Shown here one piece after another: positions 41,113 to 51,305 of a stretch of 64,000 nucleotides of DNA (position 1 is its first letter; every line of letters starts with the position of its first letter). Source of the stretch: Granulosicoccus sp045106855. GTDB taxonomy: Bacteria; Pseudomonadota; Gammaproteobacteria; Granulosicoccales; Granulosicoccaceae. Location: contig JBGCFI010000017.1 in assembly GCA_045106855.1 (NCBI GenBank), positions 18,134 through 82,133 of the forward strand, read 5' to 3'. The translations under genes and the position numbers were made by a program. The notes below the pieces were generated by a model that saw nothing but the letters and a program-made list of their open reading frames with translations, was not told where the DNA came from and did not search any database.

Positions 41113-44031
41113 ATGAACCGAGTTATTTCCACCGCCAGGGCGCGTCACGATAAAACAGCGATACTCGCTCTTGTCAGCGAATCATTGCAGCAAAAACTCG
41201 AAGGCCACTGCGACTTCAGCGATGCCGGCGTGGCTCTCTATACCAGCGATGCTTCCAACTACCGGCAAATACCATTGGGCGTGGTGTTTCCAAAATCCAT
41301 TGACGATGTTGTTCTCACGGCCAACGTCTGTCGCCAACACAAGTTACCTTTGCTCATGCGAGGCGGCGGTACTTCACAAAACGGACAATGCGTCAACGAA
41401 GCTATTGTTCTTGACTGCTCACGCCACCTGGACAACGTCGTCGATATAAACCAGGGCAATCGTACGGCTTTAATCCAGCCAGGAATGGTATGCGACAGCC
41501 TGAAGGCTGCGGCTGAACATCACAATCTGACCTTCGGCCCGGACCCGGCCACGCACAGTCGATGCACCCTGGGTGGCATGATCGGCAATAATTCCTGCGG
41601 ACCGCACTCCATGCTAGCTGGCAAGACAGTCGAAAACGTCATCGAGCTGGAAATACTCACAAGCGACGGTGCGCGTTTCTGGGTAGGCCCCACTTCGGAG
41701 CAGGAGCTACAAAAAATCACGGCTGGCAATGATCGCCGTGCACAGATATATTCCGCGCTGCTGGCTTTAAGAGATCAGTACGCCGATCAGATCCGTGCCC
41801 GTTATCCAACGATCAAACGTCGGGTATCAGGTTACAACCTGGACCAGTTATTACCCGAGAACGGCTTCAACGTTGCACGTGCACTAGTTGGTTCTGAGGG
41901 CACTTGTGTATCGATACTGCAAGCTCGAGTTCGTTTGATCGAAAAACCAGCGTACACACGGCTGGTAGTGCTTGGCTTTGACGATATCTTCGAAGCTGGC
42001 GACTCTGTAGTCGATATCATGCCCTTCACACCTATCGCGATGGAAGGACTGGACTGGGGTATTGTCGGTGGTCTGAACGATAGAAATCTAAGGCAGAGCG
42101 AAGTTGCCTTGTTGCCAGAGGGTCGCGCCTGGATTCTGGTAGAGCTTGCTGCCAGTACTGAGCAGGACATGAAAGAAAAGGCAGAACAGTTTGTCCATGC
42201 CATGCAATCTGTCAAACGCGCAGTCTCTGTCAAGCCTGTCGCACTGCAAGATGAACCAGCCATATGGAGTATTCGCGAACAAGGCGCGTCAGCCACATCC
42301 ATGAGTCTGGATCCGAATGATCCCGATCCTATTGTCGGCTGGGAGGACACCGCCGTCGATCCGATGCAGCTTGGCGAATACCTGCGTGAGTTTCAGGCCC
42401 TTATTGACCGGTACGATTACACAACAAGCCTTTATGGACATTTTGGCGATGGCTGCATTCATGCACGCATAACCTTTGATACACGTAGCGAGGCTGGCGT
42501 TGCCAAGTGGCGCAAGTTCAGCCAGGAAATCGCGCAGCTTGTTGTACGGTTCGGCGGCTCACTTTCCGGTGAACATGGCGATGGACAAGCCAAGGCCGAG
42601 TTTCTGCCCATCATGTACGGCGAGGAGCTTATGCAGGCCTTTCGCCAGTTCAAGAATATCTGGGATCCGGAATCCAGAATGAATCCGGGCAAGCTTATCG
42701 ATGCCTATCGCATGGATGACAATCTACGTTTCGGACCAGAATACGAAACACCGTCAGTAGAGACGCAATTGCACTTTACCGAAGACCCACAAGGCTTTGG
42801 TCGATCAACCGAACGATGTATCGGTATGGGAAAATGCAGAGCACACAAAGGTGCCATGTGTCCCAGCTACCAGGCAACACGTGAAGAACGCTACTCCACC
42901 CGAGGACGTGCCCACCTGCTGCATGAGCTGGCGCGAGGTCATGTGTTAAGCCAAGGCTGGCAAGATGAGGCGGTTGCAGATTCCATGGAACACTGCCTTT
43001 CGTGCAAAGCCTGCAAGAGCGAATGTCCAACGCAAGTGGATATAGCCGGCTACAAGGCCGAGTTCATGCACAAGCACTTCGAAAACAAACGTCGCCCTTT
43101 GGCTCACCATGTGTTCGGTCAACTGGGACGCTGGCTACCACACTTATCCAAAGCACCCCGATTCGTCAATATCCTGCAAAACTCCCTGCCCGGTCGGGTT
43201 GCCGCTAGCGCTTTAGGTATCAGTCCTGAGAAAAGCCTGCCTACATTTGCCCATCAAACATTTTCCCGGTGGGCGAAAACTCATGCAAGCGATAGAGACG
43301 AGCACTTCTACTGGTTTGGCGATATTGATAAACCGTTGGTCGTTTTATGGAACGATTCAATCAATAACCATTACCGACCAGCCGTTGTACGCAGCGCTGT
43401 GCGCGTTCTGCTCAAATCAGGACATCGCGTCGGTGTTGCCAGAACACACTTTTGCTGTGGCAGACCGCTTTATGAATATGGTTTGCTGGAACAGGCCAAG
43501 GCTTCGATACAACATATTCTTGATGGATTTCAAAAGCACCTGCCCTCTGGGGCACCCGTGATTGTTCTCGAACCCTCCTGTTTGTCCGTTTTCAAAGACG
43601 AACTGTTGAGGTTGTTCCCGATCGACTCACGTGCAAAGTTACTATCAACGCAGTGCTCTACGCTAAGTGCATTCCTCAGCGGTAGAAACACGCCAGTAAA
43701 ACAACGTCTGTCTGCGGGCATACTTCACTTGCATTGCCACGACAAATCTCTCGGCTTGGCCGCGACAGACAGGCAATGGATGAACGCCTGTTTCGAAAAA
43801 CTGACCGAAGTCGAGAGCGGTTGCTGTGGCATGGCAGGCACTTACGGAATGCGCAAAGAAACTCGCTGGATTGGACAAAAACTCTTCGATCGCGCACTAA
43901 AACCTGCTTTGGAGAAAGCCAATCCACAGGTAGTTGTCATTGCCAACGGATTTAGCTGCCATGAACAAATCACGGACAATACCGGCCGTAGAGTCATGCA
44001 CCCTGTTGAAATACTTGAAGCTTGTTTGTAG
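41113..44031 (+). CDS. Large FAD-linked oxidase with iron-sulfur and CCG domains (YdiJ-like D-2-hydroxyacid dehydrogenase)
   Basis: A 972-residue fusion of the two GlcD/GlcF-type modules. Residues ~40-260 form the FAD-binding PCMH domain (LPLLMRGGGTSQNGQC, GPDPATHSRCTLGGMIGNNSCGPHS). The FAD oxidase C domain extends to ~530 (LYGHFGDGCIHARITFD, LSGEHGDGQAKAEFLP, MNPGKLID). Ferredoxin-like 4Fe-4S sites follow (CIGMGKCRAHKGAMCP; CLSCKACKSECPT), then two CCG-type cysteine motifs (HFCCGRPLYEYG; ESGCCGMAGTYG). It would oxidise a D-2-hydroxyacid and pass electrons to quinone. It follows the SorC gene by 24 bp, so it probably belongs to the sugar cluster; its substrate is unknown. Confidence 0.85.
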   Translation: MNRVISTARARHDKTAILALVSESLQQKLEGHCDFSDAGVALYTSDASNYRQIPLGVVFPKSIDDVVLTANVCRQHKLPLLMRGGGTSQNGQCVNEAIVLDCSRHLDNVVDINQGNRTALIQPGMVCDSLKAAAEHHNLTFGPDPATHSRCTLGGMIGNNSCGPHSMLAGKTVENVIELEILTSDGARFWVGPTSEQELQKITAGNDRRAQIYSALLALRDQYADQIRARYPTIKRRVSGYNLDQLLPENGFNVARALVGSEGTCVSILQARVRLIEKPAYTRLVVLGFDDIFEAGDSVVDIMPFTPIAMEGLDWGIVGGLNDRNLRQSEVALLPEGRAWILVELAASTEQDMKEKAEQFVHAMQSVKRAVSVKPVALQDEPAIWSIREQGASATSMSLDPNDPDPIVGWEDTAVDPMQLGEYLREFQALIDRYDYTTSLYGHFGDGCIHARITFDTRSEAGVAKWRKFSQEIAQLVVRFGGSLSGEHGDGQAKAEFLPIMYGEELMQAFRQFKNIWDPESRMNPGKLIDAYRMDDNLRFGPEYETPSVETQLHFTEDPQGFGRSTERCIGMGKCRAHKGAMCPSYQATREERYSTRGRAHLLHELARGHVLSQGWQDEAVADSMEHCLSCKACKSECPTQVDIAGYKAEFMHKHFENKRRPLAHHVFGQLGRWLPHLSKAPRFVNILQNSLPGRVAASALGISPEKSLPTFAHQTFSRWAKTHASDRDEHFYWFGDIDKPLVVLWNDSINNHYRPAVVRSAVRVLLKSGHRVGVARTHFCCGRPLYEYGLLEQAKASIQHILDGFQKHLPSGAPVIVLEPSCLSVFKDELLRLFPIDSRAKLLSTQCSTLSAFLSGRNTPVKQRLSAGILHLHCHDKSLGLAATDRQWMNACFEKLTEVESGCCGMAGTYGMRKETRWIGQKLFDRALKPALEKANPQVVVIANGFSCHEQITDNTGRRVMHPVEILEACL

Positions 44032-44063
44032 TCCAGTTCTCTTGGCGTAGCAGGTATGATGAC

Positions 44064-45818
44064 TTATGAATAGTCACTATCTGAACGACGCTTGCGCGAA
44101 CCGGTTTTAGCCGCGTACATCTTTAAATCAGCACGCTTAATCAATGTTTCCAGATCCTTGCCATCATCTGGAAACAAGGCATAGCCGATGGATGCGCCCT
44201 GTGCATATGAGCTCGCCGTATGGCTCAACGCCTGAATACAAGTGTAGGGAGGTTGCAGTGCTTCCTTCAAGTTATCACACACAAGAAGCACAGCGGCACG
44301 GCTTTCTACATTATCCAACAACACAATAAATTCATCGCCACCGAAGCGTGCTGCCATATCATTAGCACGCAAATTTTCGGTAAGACGTCTGGACACTTCA
44401 ATCAGGACCTGATCTCCAACATCATGCCCAAGTTCATCATTTATTTGTTTGAAGCTGTTCAGATCGATAAACAGCAAGGCAAACGGTTGCCGATCGTTCT
44501 GGCGCCGATGCCGGATAATTCGATCTTCCAGATGACGAACAACCGCCTCACGGTTAGCAATTCCCGTGAGCCGATCAGTCAGCAGACGCTCCTGTAGATC
44601 AGAAAAGGCCTTAGCCAGCTCCCCGAGCTCGTCATCCCGATCAACAGGAACCGACGCTGTCAGATCACCCTCGCCCATCGCGCGCGCAGCGGTTGCCAGT
44701 TGGCGTAAATCCCGCGTAATCTTGTTCAGAATCAGCATGCCGATCAGGACGATCAGTCCGCAGCCGACAACCGCCATGCCAACGGTTCTCCGCACGTTGC
44801 GCGTCACAGTGTGCATAAAATCGTCTCGCGGTACGGCAACAGCCACAATCCAATCGAGACCAGCGCTGTCCTGCAATCTCAAATAGCCCGCCTGAACGAT
44901 GTCCCCACCCGGCCCCTTAAATGTCGTGGTATGAGCACCGGGTTTGGCGTCCGGTTGTTCAGTCAGGTCACTGACAAAACGATAGGTACTGGCAATTAAC
45001 GGGTCATCACTATCGCCCGCGTTCAAGCGGGCACTCTTGCCATCTTCCAGACTCTTGGCCAGATGCGGCCCCCGCGACGTTGCGAGCAGTTTTCCATCCT
45101 GCTCGACAATGAAGGCCACACCATTATCGCTCAATGACAGTGTTTTCAGAAAGCGATTGAGATGTTCAAGCGACAGATCGGTCGCTACCACCCCTTGAAA
45201 TTGCCCGTCAAGATTATCCACACGGCGCGCTCGCGTTGCCACCAGTTCGAGCGTCTTGAAATCAATATAAACTGAGGTCCAGGTCTGGGCGTCTTCACTT
45301 TTCCCGGCTATGAACCAGGGACGCTCACGCGGATCAAAAACGCGGGGTTCAATCACTGGATCATGAAGCGTTCCGTTGATGCGTGAAAAGCGATAAATCG
45401 ATCTGTGCGATATACCATCGGAGCGTAGTCGCAGCTCGGCTTCAGTGTCGGAGAATCGCCAGAGTCCAATGAATTGTCCGCGCCGGTCCCCATAATAGGC
45501 GTAGTTGTTGGGGTCGCGATGTATGGTGGTTGCCAGCCAGAGCCGCTCTCGCAAACTCTCAATTTCGCTTGCAATGGATGATGGCGCATCCATGTCGGCC
45601 GGGAATGCAGTCTCCAGAACCGCTTCCGAACCCGATACATGGCGATCAATAGCCTGGGTAATACGATTGACAGTCTCGTTCAAGACCAGATCGGAGAGCG
45701 TATTGACCGCATCGCGACCTGCCTGAAAAGACAGGACCCCGATGATCATGGCTGTCAAAAGAACCAGCAGGACATAAGGCACCGTCAGAAGTTGCCGGAG
45801 TGTGGTTCGTTGAAGCAA
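44064..45818 (-). CDS. Diguanylate cyclase with extracytoplasmic Cache-type sensor and HAMP
   Basis: A 584-residue membrane protein. TM1 is at ~11-33; a periplasmic dCache-like domain at ~35-340 (DPRERPWFIAGKSEDAQTWTSVYID is typical); TM2 at ~347-366; HAMP at ~367-418; GGDEF domain at ~418-575. The active-site motif GGDEF is intact at 493-497, and an inhibitory I-site R484-x-x-D487 lies exactly five residues before it, so the enzyme should make c-di-GMP under product control. It is convergent with the FAD/Fe-S gene and monocistronic. The sensed ligand is probably a small organic compound. Confidence 0.92.
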   Translation of the reverse strand: MLQRTTLRQLLTVPYVLLVLLTAMIIGVLSFQAGRDAVNTLSDLVLNETVNRITQAIDRHVSGSEAVLETAFPADMDAPSSIASEIESLRERLWLATTIHRDPNNYAYYGDRRGQFIGLWRFSDTEAELRLRSDGISHRSIYRFSRINGTLHDPVIEPRVFDPRERPWFIAGKSEDAQTWTSVYIDFKTLELVATRARRVDNLDGQFQGVVATDLSLEHLNRFLKTLSLSDNGVAFIVEQDGKLLATSRGPHLAKSLEDGKSARLNAGDSDDPLIASTYRFVSDLTEQPDAKPGAHTTTFKGPGGDIVQAGYLRLQDSAGLDWIVAVAVPRDDFMHTVTRNVRRTVGMAVVGCGLIVLIGMLILNKITRDLRQLATAARAMGEGDLTASVPVDRDDELGELAKAFSDLQERLLTDRLTGIANREAVVRHLEDRIIRHRRQNDRQPFALLFIDLNSFKQINDELGHDVGDQVLIEVSRRLTENLRANDMAARFGGDEFIVLLDNVESRAAVLLVCDNLKEALQPPYTCIQALSHTASSYAQGASIGYALFPDDGKDLETLIKRADLKMYAAKTGSRKRRSDSDYS

Positions 45819-46046
45819 CGTCGTGTAGCCTTGATCAGCTTAAAGCATCTTTATAGCCGCTATTGAGTTGTTTGTCAGTAATAAAACGAATTTGTCACTA
45901 ATTGCGCATCGTTGTAACAAATTGTAAATTCTGCCGTATCCTGTATGCACGGTCAACGATCAAGATCAAGCCCACTATTTAATCTGAATAATCAGGTGCC
46001 TGGCGGCAACGCTTTATCACCGCGCAGTGCACCTGACCGTTATAAC

Positions 46047-48566
46047 CTATCTATTAAACAAGTGTCTTTCTATGATAGCGCGCAACGTGGTAAACGCTGT
46101 TTCGTTATACGTGGCTACCCGATCTATAAAGGATTCGGCCATGCGCACCCCCTGTCGCACATAACCATTGTGCTCAGCCAACAGCAACGCACCGTTTGAG
46201 GCATCATCGTCGAAGCGAAACATGGTCGGTAGCTGTATTTCGATAAGCTCTACCCCGTCAACCTCAACAAGTTTCCAGCGGCTGAGAACCGGCTTTTCAT
46301 CCATAGTGGGCTGATCGACTGGTTGGTAAGGTTCAAGGTAATCATATTCACCGGCCTGCGAAGCAAGATCAGCACATCCGTCAATAGCTGGAAGCGGGTA
46401 GAGCTCGGGAGGAATTTCGTTGAATATTTCTTCGTCATACTCCTCTTTGTACGTGAGCGTACCATCCGGATTGAGTACTTCCAAGGGACGCAAATCGTCA
46501 GGATCAACCGGGAATTCCAGCCCTTCGGTTACTGGAATATCCACATCGCCTTCCGGCAACACAAATGGATCCAGTACTGATGGATCATAGTCGCCTTCCT
46601 GACTACCCGGCATATAGCATTCATCGATAGGCATACTGTCGATAGGCATAGCAGGGGCAGGATACGTCTCACCCGTGCTCGGATCCACATATTCACCAGC
46701 GGGTACGTGGTGTGGAGCTTCGTGATGGTAGCTATAGCCGAAAGACCATTCAACCGAGCCAGAGCTTGGCAGGGTGCCGTCAAACTCGCCATCCATGATG
46801 ATCTTCATGTTAGCGCCATATCCCATGCCCGGGTGCATCGATACCAGTTCCATACCTTGAATCGCGCCCTCTCTAACCTCATTCAACGTCTGCAAGGCAT
46901 AGAACGGCTCACTGGAGGCATCGCCAATAACATTACAGTTATCATAGTACTCGGCACACATCGAGCCGCCCATATCAGCATAGGGTTTTTCATTGAACAG
47001 CACATAAGGATGCAAGGTCTGCTTGACACTGATCATGTGTGCCAGAGAATCCGCTGAAAAAATATCCGATGACTCAACCAGATCAAGCCAGGCAGGATCT
47101 ACAGCTTCGCTCAGTACATGCTTCTTGACTTCAACGGCGTCAAGCCCTTGTGTGACTGCCTTTAATTGCATGGTGCCTTCTGCGCTCGTGATAATCGCAG
47201 AACCGTCAGCCATGAACTCGACCTTGCCTTCAGGGCCGGAATCAGATGATGCCAACTCCTGCCACTGCCCATCGATCAGAACAAACTCTGAATGCGTGTC
47301 TTCCTCATCAAACTCCTCAACCCAGGATCCTGATTCGACATCAAATCCATAGCCTTTGGAGGTGACTTCATCACCCGCAGCGTTTAGCTGCACTTTCCCG
47401 TAGAACGGCGCGCAGTTGGGCATCATGTCACCCTCAAAACGTACCTCTTCTTCCATATCGACATCATCTTCGAAGGTTGCAGGAACGGGCAGCGGCTCAG
47501 CGTCAACCGGATAATCGACAGGCTCTTCGTAATAACAGTCAAACTCCATCCAGTAAACGCCATCAGTTAACGCTTGCTTCAAATCAGCCGCCACCGGTTC
47601 AATACGGTCAACCACGGCATCAATGCGTTCCTGTACATCTTTCCTGACATCATCAGGCCTTAGCGCCAATGCGATCTTGTCCGGATCAAATTCTGTGTCT
47701 ACGTCAGCGCTAGCATTCGGTTCAGCGCTGTCACTCTCTTCTGCAACTGCACCCACCAAGTCAGCTACCTGCCGTGCAATAGCAGGCAATAGCTCCCGAA
47801 CCTCACGCCTGACGATGTCCCGAATGGCACGTTGGGTATCGGTATTACCCAGTACATCGATACCGTTCGACTGAGCTGCCGACTCAACCTCTGATTCGAT
47901 ATCCTTCATCATGCTGGTAACAACACGCGCTGTATCGTGAAGATACCGGAAATTATTCTGCCTCTCGGCATCACCTTCGACATTATCGTCACGGCCACCA
48001 GCAACATAGTCAGTAAACAGACTGACGTCCTGTTCACCCACACCCAACAGCGCCTTTACCGCAATCTCTGCATCTTTGATGTTGAGGGTCGGGTCACTTT
48101 GTAATTCCTGATGAACCAATGTGGTTATCGGGCTGATAAATTCCGGCTCGTCAGCTGGTGCAATAAAGACCAGCGACTTCCCAATGGCTTCGCCGGTATC
48201 CTCATCAATGGCCTCTGCCGGTATGTCAGCAACAATCGGCTTGTCCTCCGCACCCGCAGGAATTTCCAGATCATACGACCCTCCAGGTCCAGTCAACGCT
48301 GATGGCTCGTTGTCATCGCATGAATCGCTGTTATTCAGATCCACACAGACGGTTGCTCCCTGTATATACCCGTCAGCTACGCGTCCGCTAATCGTAGTGC
48401 CGGTACCCGAATTTCCAGCAGTCGGGTCAATGACTTCATTAGCCGCGCCCGCCTCTGGTTCAACGCCAGCGCCTGACCCGCTGTCTGTTGTTCCTGCACC
48501 ACACGACGCAAGCAGTATTGCCATCGCCACGGGTGAAGTTGCCTTAAACACTTTATTTACACTCAC
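46047..48566 (-). CDS. Large acidic lipoprotein of unknown function
   Basis: An 839-residue protein with signal peptide and lipobox (MAILLASC, Cys ~22) followed by a Gly/Ser/Glu-rich linker. Residues ~55-110 form a beta-rich prealbumin-like repeat (SGRVADGYIQGATVCVDLNNSDSCDDNEPSA...GGSYDLEIPAG), seen at the N-terminus of many marine gammaproteobacterial surface lipoproteins. A helical region follows (~120-330, SPITTLVHQELQSDP), then an acidic region rich in Pro, Asp and Glu. No catalytic motif is recognised. Probably outer-membrane anchored; function not assignable. Confidence 0.75.
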   Translation of the reverse strand: MSVNKVFKATSPVAMAILLASCGAGTTDSGSGAGVEPEAGAANEVIDPTAGNSGTGTTISGRVADGYIQGATVCVDLNNSDSCDDNEPSALTGPGGSYDLEIPAGAEDKPIVADIPAEAIDEDTGEAIGKSLVFIAPADEPEFISPITTLVHQELQSDPTLNIKDAEIAVKALLGVGEQDVSLFTDYVAGGRDDNVEGDAERQNNFRYLHDTARVVTSMMKDIESEVESAAQSNGIDVLGNTDTQRAIRDIVRREVRELLPAIARQVADLVGAVAEESDSAEPNASADVDTEFDPDKIALALRPDDVRKDVQERIDAVVDRIEPVAADLKQALTDGVYWMEFDCYYEEPVDYPVDAEPLPVPATFEDDVDMEEEVRFEGDMMPNCAPFYGKVQLNAAGDEVTSKGYGFDVESGSWVEEFDEEDTHSEFVLIDGQWQELASSDSGPEGKVEFMADGSAIITSAEGTMQLKAVTQGLDAVEVKKHVLSEAVDPAWLDLVESSDIFSADSLAHMISVKQTLHPYVLFNEKPYADMGGSMCAEYYDNCNVIGDASSEPFYALQTLNEVREGAIQGMELVSMHPGMGYGANMKIIMDGEFDGTLPSSGSVEWSFGYSYHHEAPHHVPAGEYVDPSTGETYPAPAMPIDSMPIDECYMPGSQEGDYDPSVLDPFVLPEGDVDIPVTEGLEFPVDPDDLRPLEVLNPDGTLTYKEEYDEEIFNEIPPELYPLPAIDGCADLASQAGEYDYLEPYQPVDQPTMDEKPVLSRWKLVEVDGVELIEIQLPTMFRFDDDASNGALLLAEHNGYVRQGVRMAESFIDRVATYNETAFTTLRAIIERHLFNR

Positions 48567-48820
48567 TCATCTACTCCTTTGCCTCATCAAATAACGATAT
48601 AAAGTAGTGAAACGCGAGTACCTGAATCAGCCAGCATGAGTCGACATATGAGACCCGCTATTTACACCTAACCACTATGTCGACCGCTTCACGAATCTAC
48701 TGAGCGAAAAATGAACACCGGCGAACACGTTGCCCGCCATCCTCATAGAAATTTTCATTGACGCGTTGCAAGAAAATGGTAAAAGTATCGCCAACAAGAC
48801 GCCAACAGATTGAAAACACA

Positions 48821-51241
48821 ATGAAAAGCCAGACTCGGGTCGTCGTCATCGGTGGCGGCATTGCCGGCTGTTCCACCCTGTATCATCTGGTTGCGGAAGG
48901 CTGGACCGATGTCGTCCTGGTAGAGCGCAATGAACTAACATCGGGCACTACCTGGCACTCAGCAGCCCAGGTGACCAATTTCGGCATGAACCAGACCATG
49001 GTCGCGCTGAAGAGCCATTCCATCGAGTTGTACCGAAAACTTGCTGCAGACCCCGAACATCCCATCAATTATCACTACGCCGATGGCGGCATCAGGCTTG
49101 CCAACGATCCCCGGCAAATGGATGGGTATCACCATTTCGCCAGCATGGCCAAGGGTATGGGCGTAGAGTTCGAGGTCATTGATGCCGAAGAATGCGCACG
49201 CAGGCACCCGCTCATTTCAACCACCGGTCTTCTGGGTGGTCTATGGGATCCTCTGGACGGCGATATTGATCCGGCACAGCTTTGTCAGGCATTGGCTCGT
49301 CATGCACGCAAGGCAGGTGCGGAGATCTACCGTAATACGCCGGTTAACGCGTTGACGCAAAAACCTGATGATAGTTGGATTGTTCACACGGACAAAGGTG
49401 ACATTGCCTGTGAAATCGTAGTCAATGCGTGTGGCTACCGGGTTAACGAAGTGGGTTCGATGATGGGTGTACATCATCCTGTCATGTCCATGGAACATCA
49501 GTACTTTCTGACAGATCCCATTGACTCACTCCAGCAAAGTGATCAGCGTGTGCCGCTACTTCGCTGTCCCATAACCGACTTCTATTCGCGACAGGAAAAA
49601 GACGGATTGTTAATCGGCTTCTATGAGCAGTCATGTAAAACCTGGGGCATGGACGGCATCGACCCTGATTTTGTCAACGCGCTTTGCCCTGATGACATTG
49701 AACGTGTCAGTGATGTGCTGGAAGGTGTTTTCGATCGCATGCCCGTGCTTCAGGATGTCGGTATCCGTGCAATCGTCAACGGACCTATCACCTATTCCAT
49801 TGACGGCGCGCCACTAGTCGGCCCCATACCCGGAAAACGCAATGCGTTCTGTATCATTGGTCTGCGTGCAGGCCTGGGTGAAGGCGGAGGCCTGGGCTGG
49901 CTTCTTGCGCAACAAATCGTACATGGCGAAGCCTCTCTTGATACCTGGGTGTTAGATCCGCGTCGCTTTGCGGGACATGCCAATACAGAGCTTTGTGCAC
50001 TTAAGGCCATAGAGGAATACCAGAACGAATTCAGATTCCACTACCCGCATGAACACAGACCCGCAGGCCGTCCTATCAAAAGCACACCGGTTACTCCGAT
50101 ACTGGATGCCGCCGGTGCCACGTTTGATGTGGTCAACGGTTGGGAGCGCCTGGCTTATGTAAAACCACATCCGGATTTTCATGAAACTCACAGCTTTCGT
50201 TTTAATGAAACCTTTGACGTTGTGGCTGCGGAAGTCGAGGCTGTGCAGACAAGCGTTGGTCTGACTGAAGTCAACGGTTTCAATCGTATTAAAATTAGCG
50301 GTACCGGAGTACACGAATGGCTCGACACACTGACCTGCAGTGCGGTATCGAGAAAAAGCGGTAGCATCGGACTCTGTTATCTGTTAAATCATCACGGCAA
50401 TATCAAAGCAGAAGCAACACTCGCCAACGTCGATGACACGACCGTATGGTACGGTTCCGCGGCAGCGGCTGAATTCCATGATTTCGAATGGCTACAAGCC
50501 CATGCACCGAACGATGGCTCTATCAAGATTGAATCACTCACTAACGATTGGACCATTCTGCTGCTTGCCGGACCCAGGTCGCGAGACGTGTTGTCATCTG
50601 TATCGCGCGAAGACTGGAGTCACAAGGCATTTCCCTGGCTTCGTGTAAGGAACGCCTTCATCGGTATCGCACCCGCTATCGTCATGTCGGTCAGTTTTTC
50701 CGGTGAGCTCGCCTACGAAATTCACGTACCCAACAATCAACTGCTGGCAGCGTGGAACGCCTTGCAGCAAGCAGGCAGTGAACATGGACTGCGCCTGTTC
50801 GGCAGTTATGCTATTGAATCGATGCGCTTAGAAAAAGGCTATCGTCACTGGAAGTCAGATCTGTTGACCGAATTTAACCCGGTCGAATCCGCACTTGAAC
50901 GATTTGTCTGCATGGACAAAGCCGAATTTATCGGCAAACAAGCCTTGCAGAAGATGCTCGCCAATGGTCACCGGAGATTGTTTGTTTCACTGTCTATAGA
51001 CTGCACCCACGCACCGACACACGCTGGTGCGAGCATCTATTGTGATGGACGCGTTGTAGGCTCTGTTACATCGGCCGCCTGGGGATATCGTACCGGCAAG
51101 AATTTATGCATGGGCTTCGTCTTGCCGGAATTTGCAGACATCGGCACACCGCTTAGTGTTGATGTTGTGGGCGTTGCCACCCCGGCCAACGTTGTTGAGA
51201 GCTGTCAGTATGATCCTGATAACCTGCGGGTTCGGCAGTGA
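48821..51241 (+). CDS. FAD-dependent oxidoreductase with GcvT domain (dimethylglycine/sarcosine dehydrogenase type)
   Basis: An 806-residue protein. The FAD Rossmann motif is VVVIGGGIAGCSTLYHL (residues ~8-24); TSGTTWHSAAQ contains the His to which FAD is covalently bound in dimethylglycine and sarcosine dehydrogenases. The DAO domain extends to ~390, followed by an FAO_M-like linker and the aminomethyltransferase (GcvT) fold and C-terminal barrel (~430-800), expected to bind tetrahydrofolate and capture formaldehyde as methylene-THF. The ATG at 48821 gives the family-like start; a longer form begins 63 bp upstream. It is monocistronic here. The substrate is an N-methylated amino acid of uncertain identity. 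Confidence 0.88.
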   Translation: MKSQTRVVVIGGGIAGCSTLYHLVAEGWTDVVLVERNELTSGTTWHSAAQVTNFGMNQTMVALKSHSIELYRKLAADPEHPINYHYADGGIRLANDPRQMDGYHHFASMAKGMGVEFEVIDAEECARRHPLISTTGLLGGLWDPLDGDIDPAQLCQALARHARKAGAEIYRNTPVNALTQKPDDSWIVHTDKGDIACEIVVNACGYRVNEVGSMMGVHHPVMSMEHQYFLTDPIDSLQQSDQRVPLLRCPITDFYSRQEKDGLLIGFYEQSCKTWGMDGIDPDFVNALCPDDIERVSDVLEGVFDRMPVLQDVGIRAIVNGPITYSIDGAPLVGPIPGKRNAFCIIGLRAGLGEGGGLGWLLAQQIVHGEASLDTWVLDPRRFAGHANTELCALKAIEEYQNEFRFHYPHEHRPAGRPIKSTPVTPILDAAGATFDVVNGWERLAYVKPHPDFHETHSFRFNETFDVVAAEVEAVQTSVGLTEVNGFNRIKISGTGVHEWLDTLTCSAVSRKSGSIGLCYLLNHHGNIKAEATLANVDDTTVWYGSAAAAEFHDFEWLQAHAPNDGSIKIESLTNDWTILLLAGPRSRDVLSSVSREDWSHKAFPWLRVRNAFIGIAPAIVMSVSFSGELAYEIHVPNNQLLAAWNALQQAGSEHGLRLFGSYAIESMRLEKGYRHWKSDLLTEFNPVESALERFVCMDKAEFIGKQALQKMLANGHRRLFVSLSIDCTHAPTHAGASIYCDGRVVGSVTSAAWGYRTGKNLCMGFVLPEFADIGTPLSVDVVGVATPANVVESCQYDPDNLRVRQ

Positions 51242-51305
51242 GCACAACAGCCCGCTAATTATCGACGTTGCTTTGATTCACCGCTGAACGGACTCTCCTG
51301 CTGCG

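Noticed and set aside
45945..46199. 84-codon plus-strand frame between the GGDEF and lipoprotein genes
   Set aside because: Half of it is antisense to the 3' end of the lipoprotein gene; no family likeness and no conserved start context.
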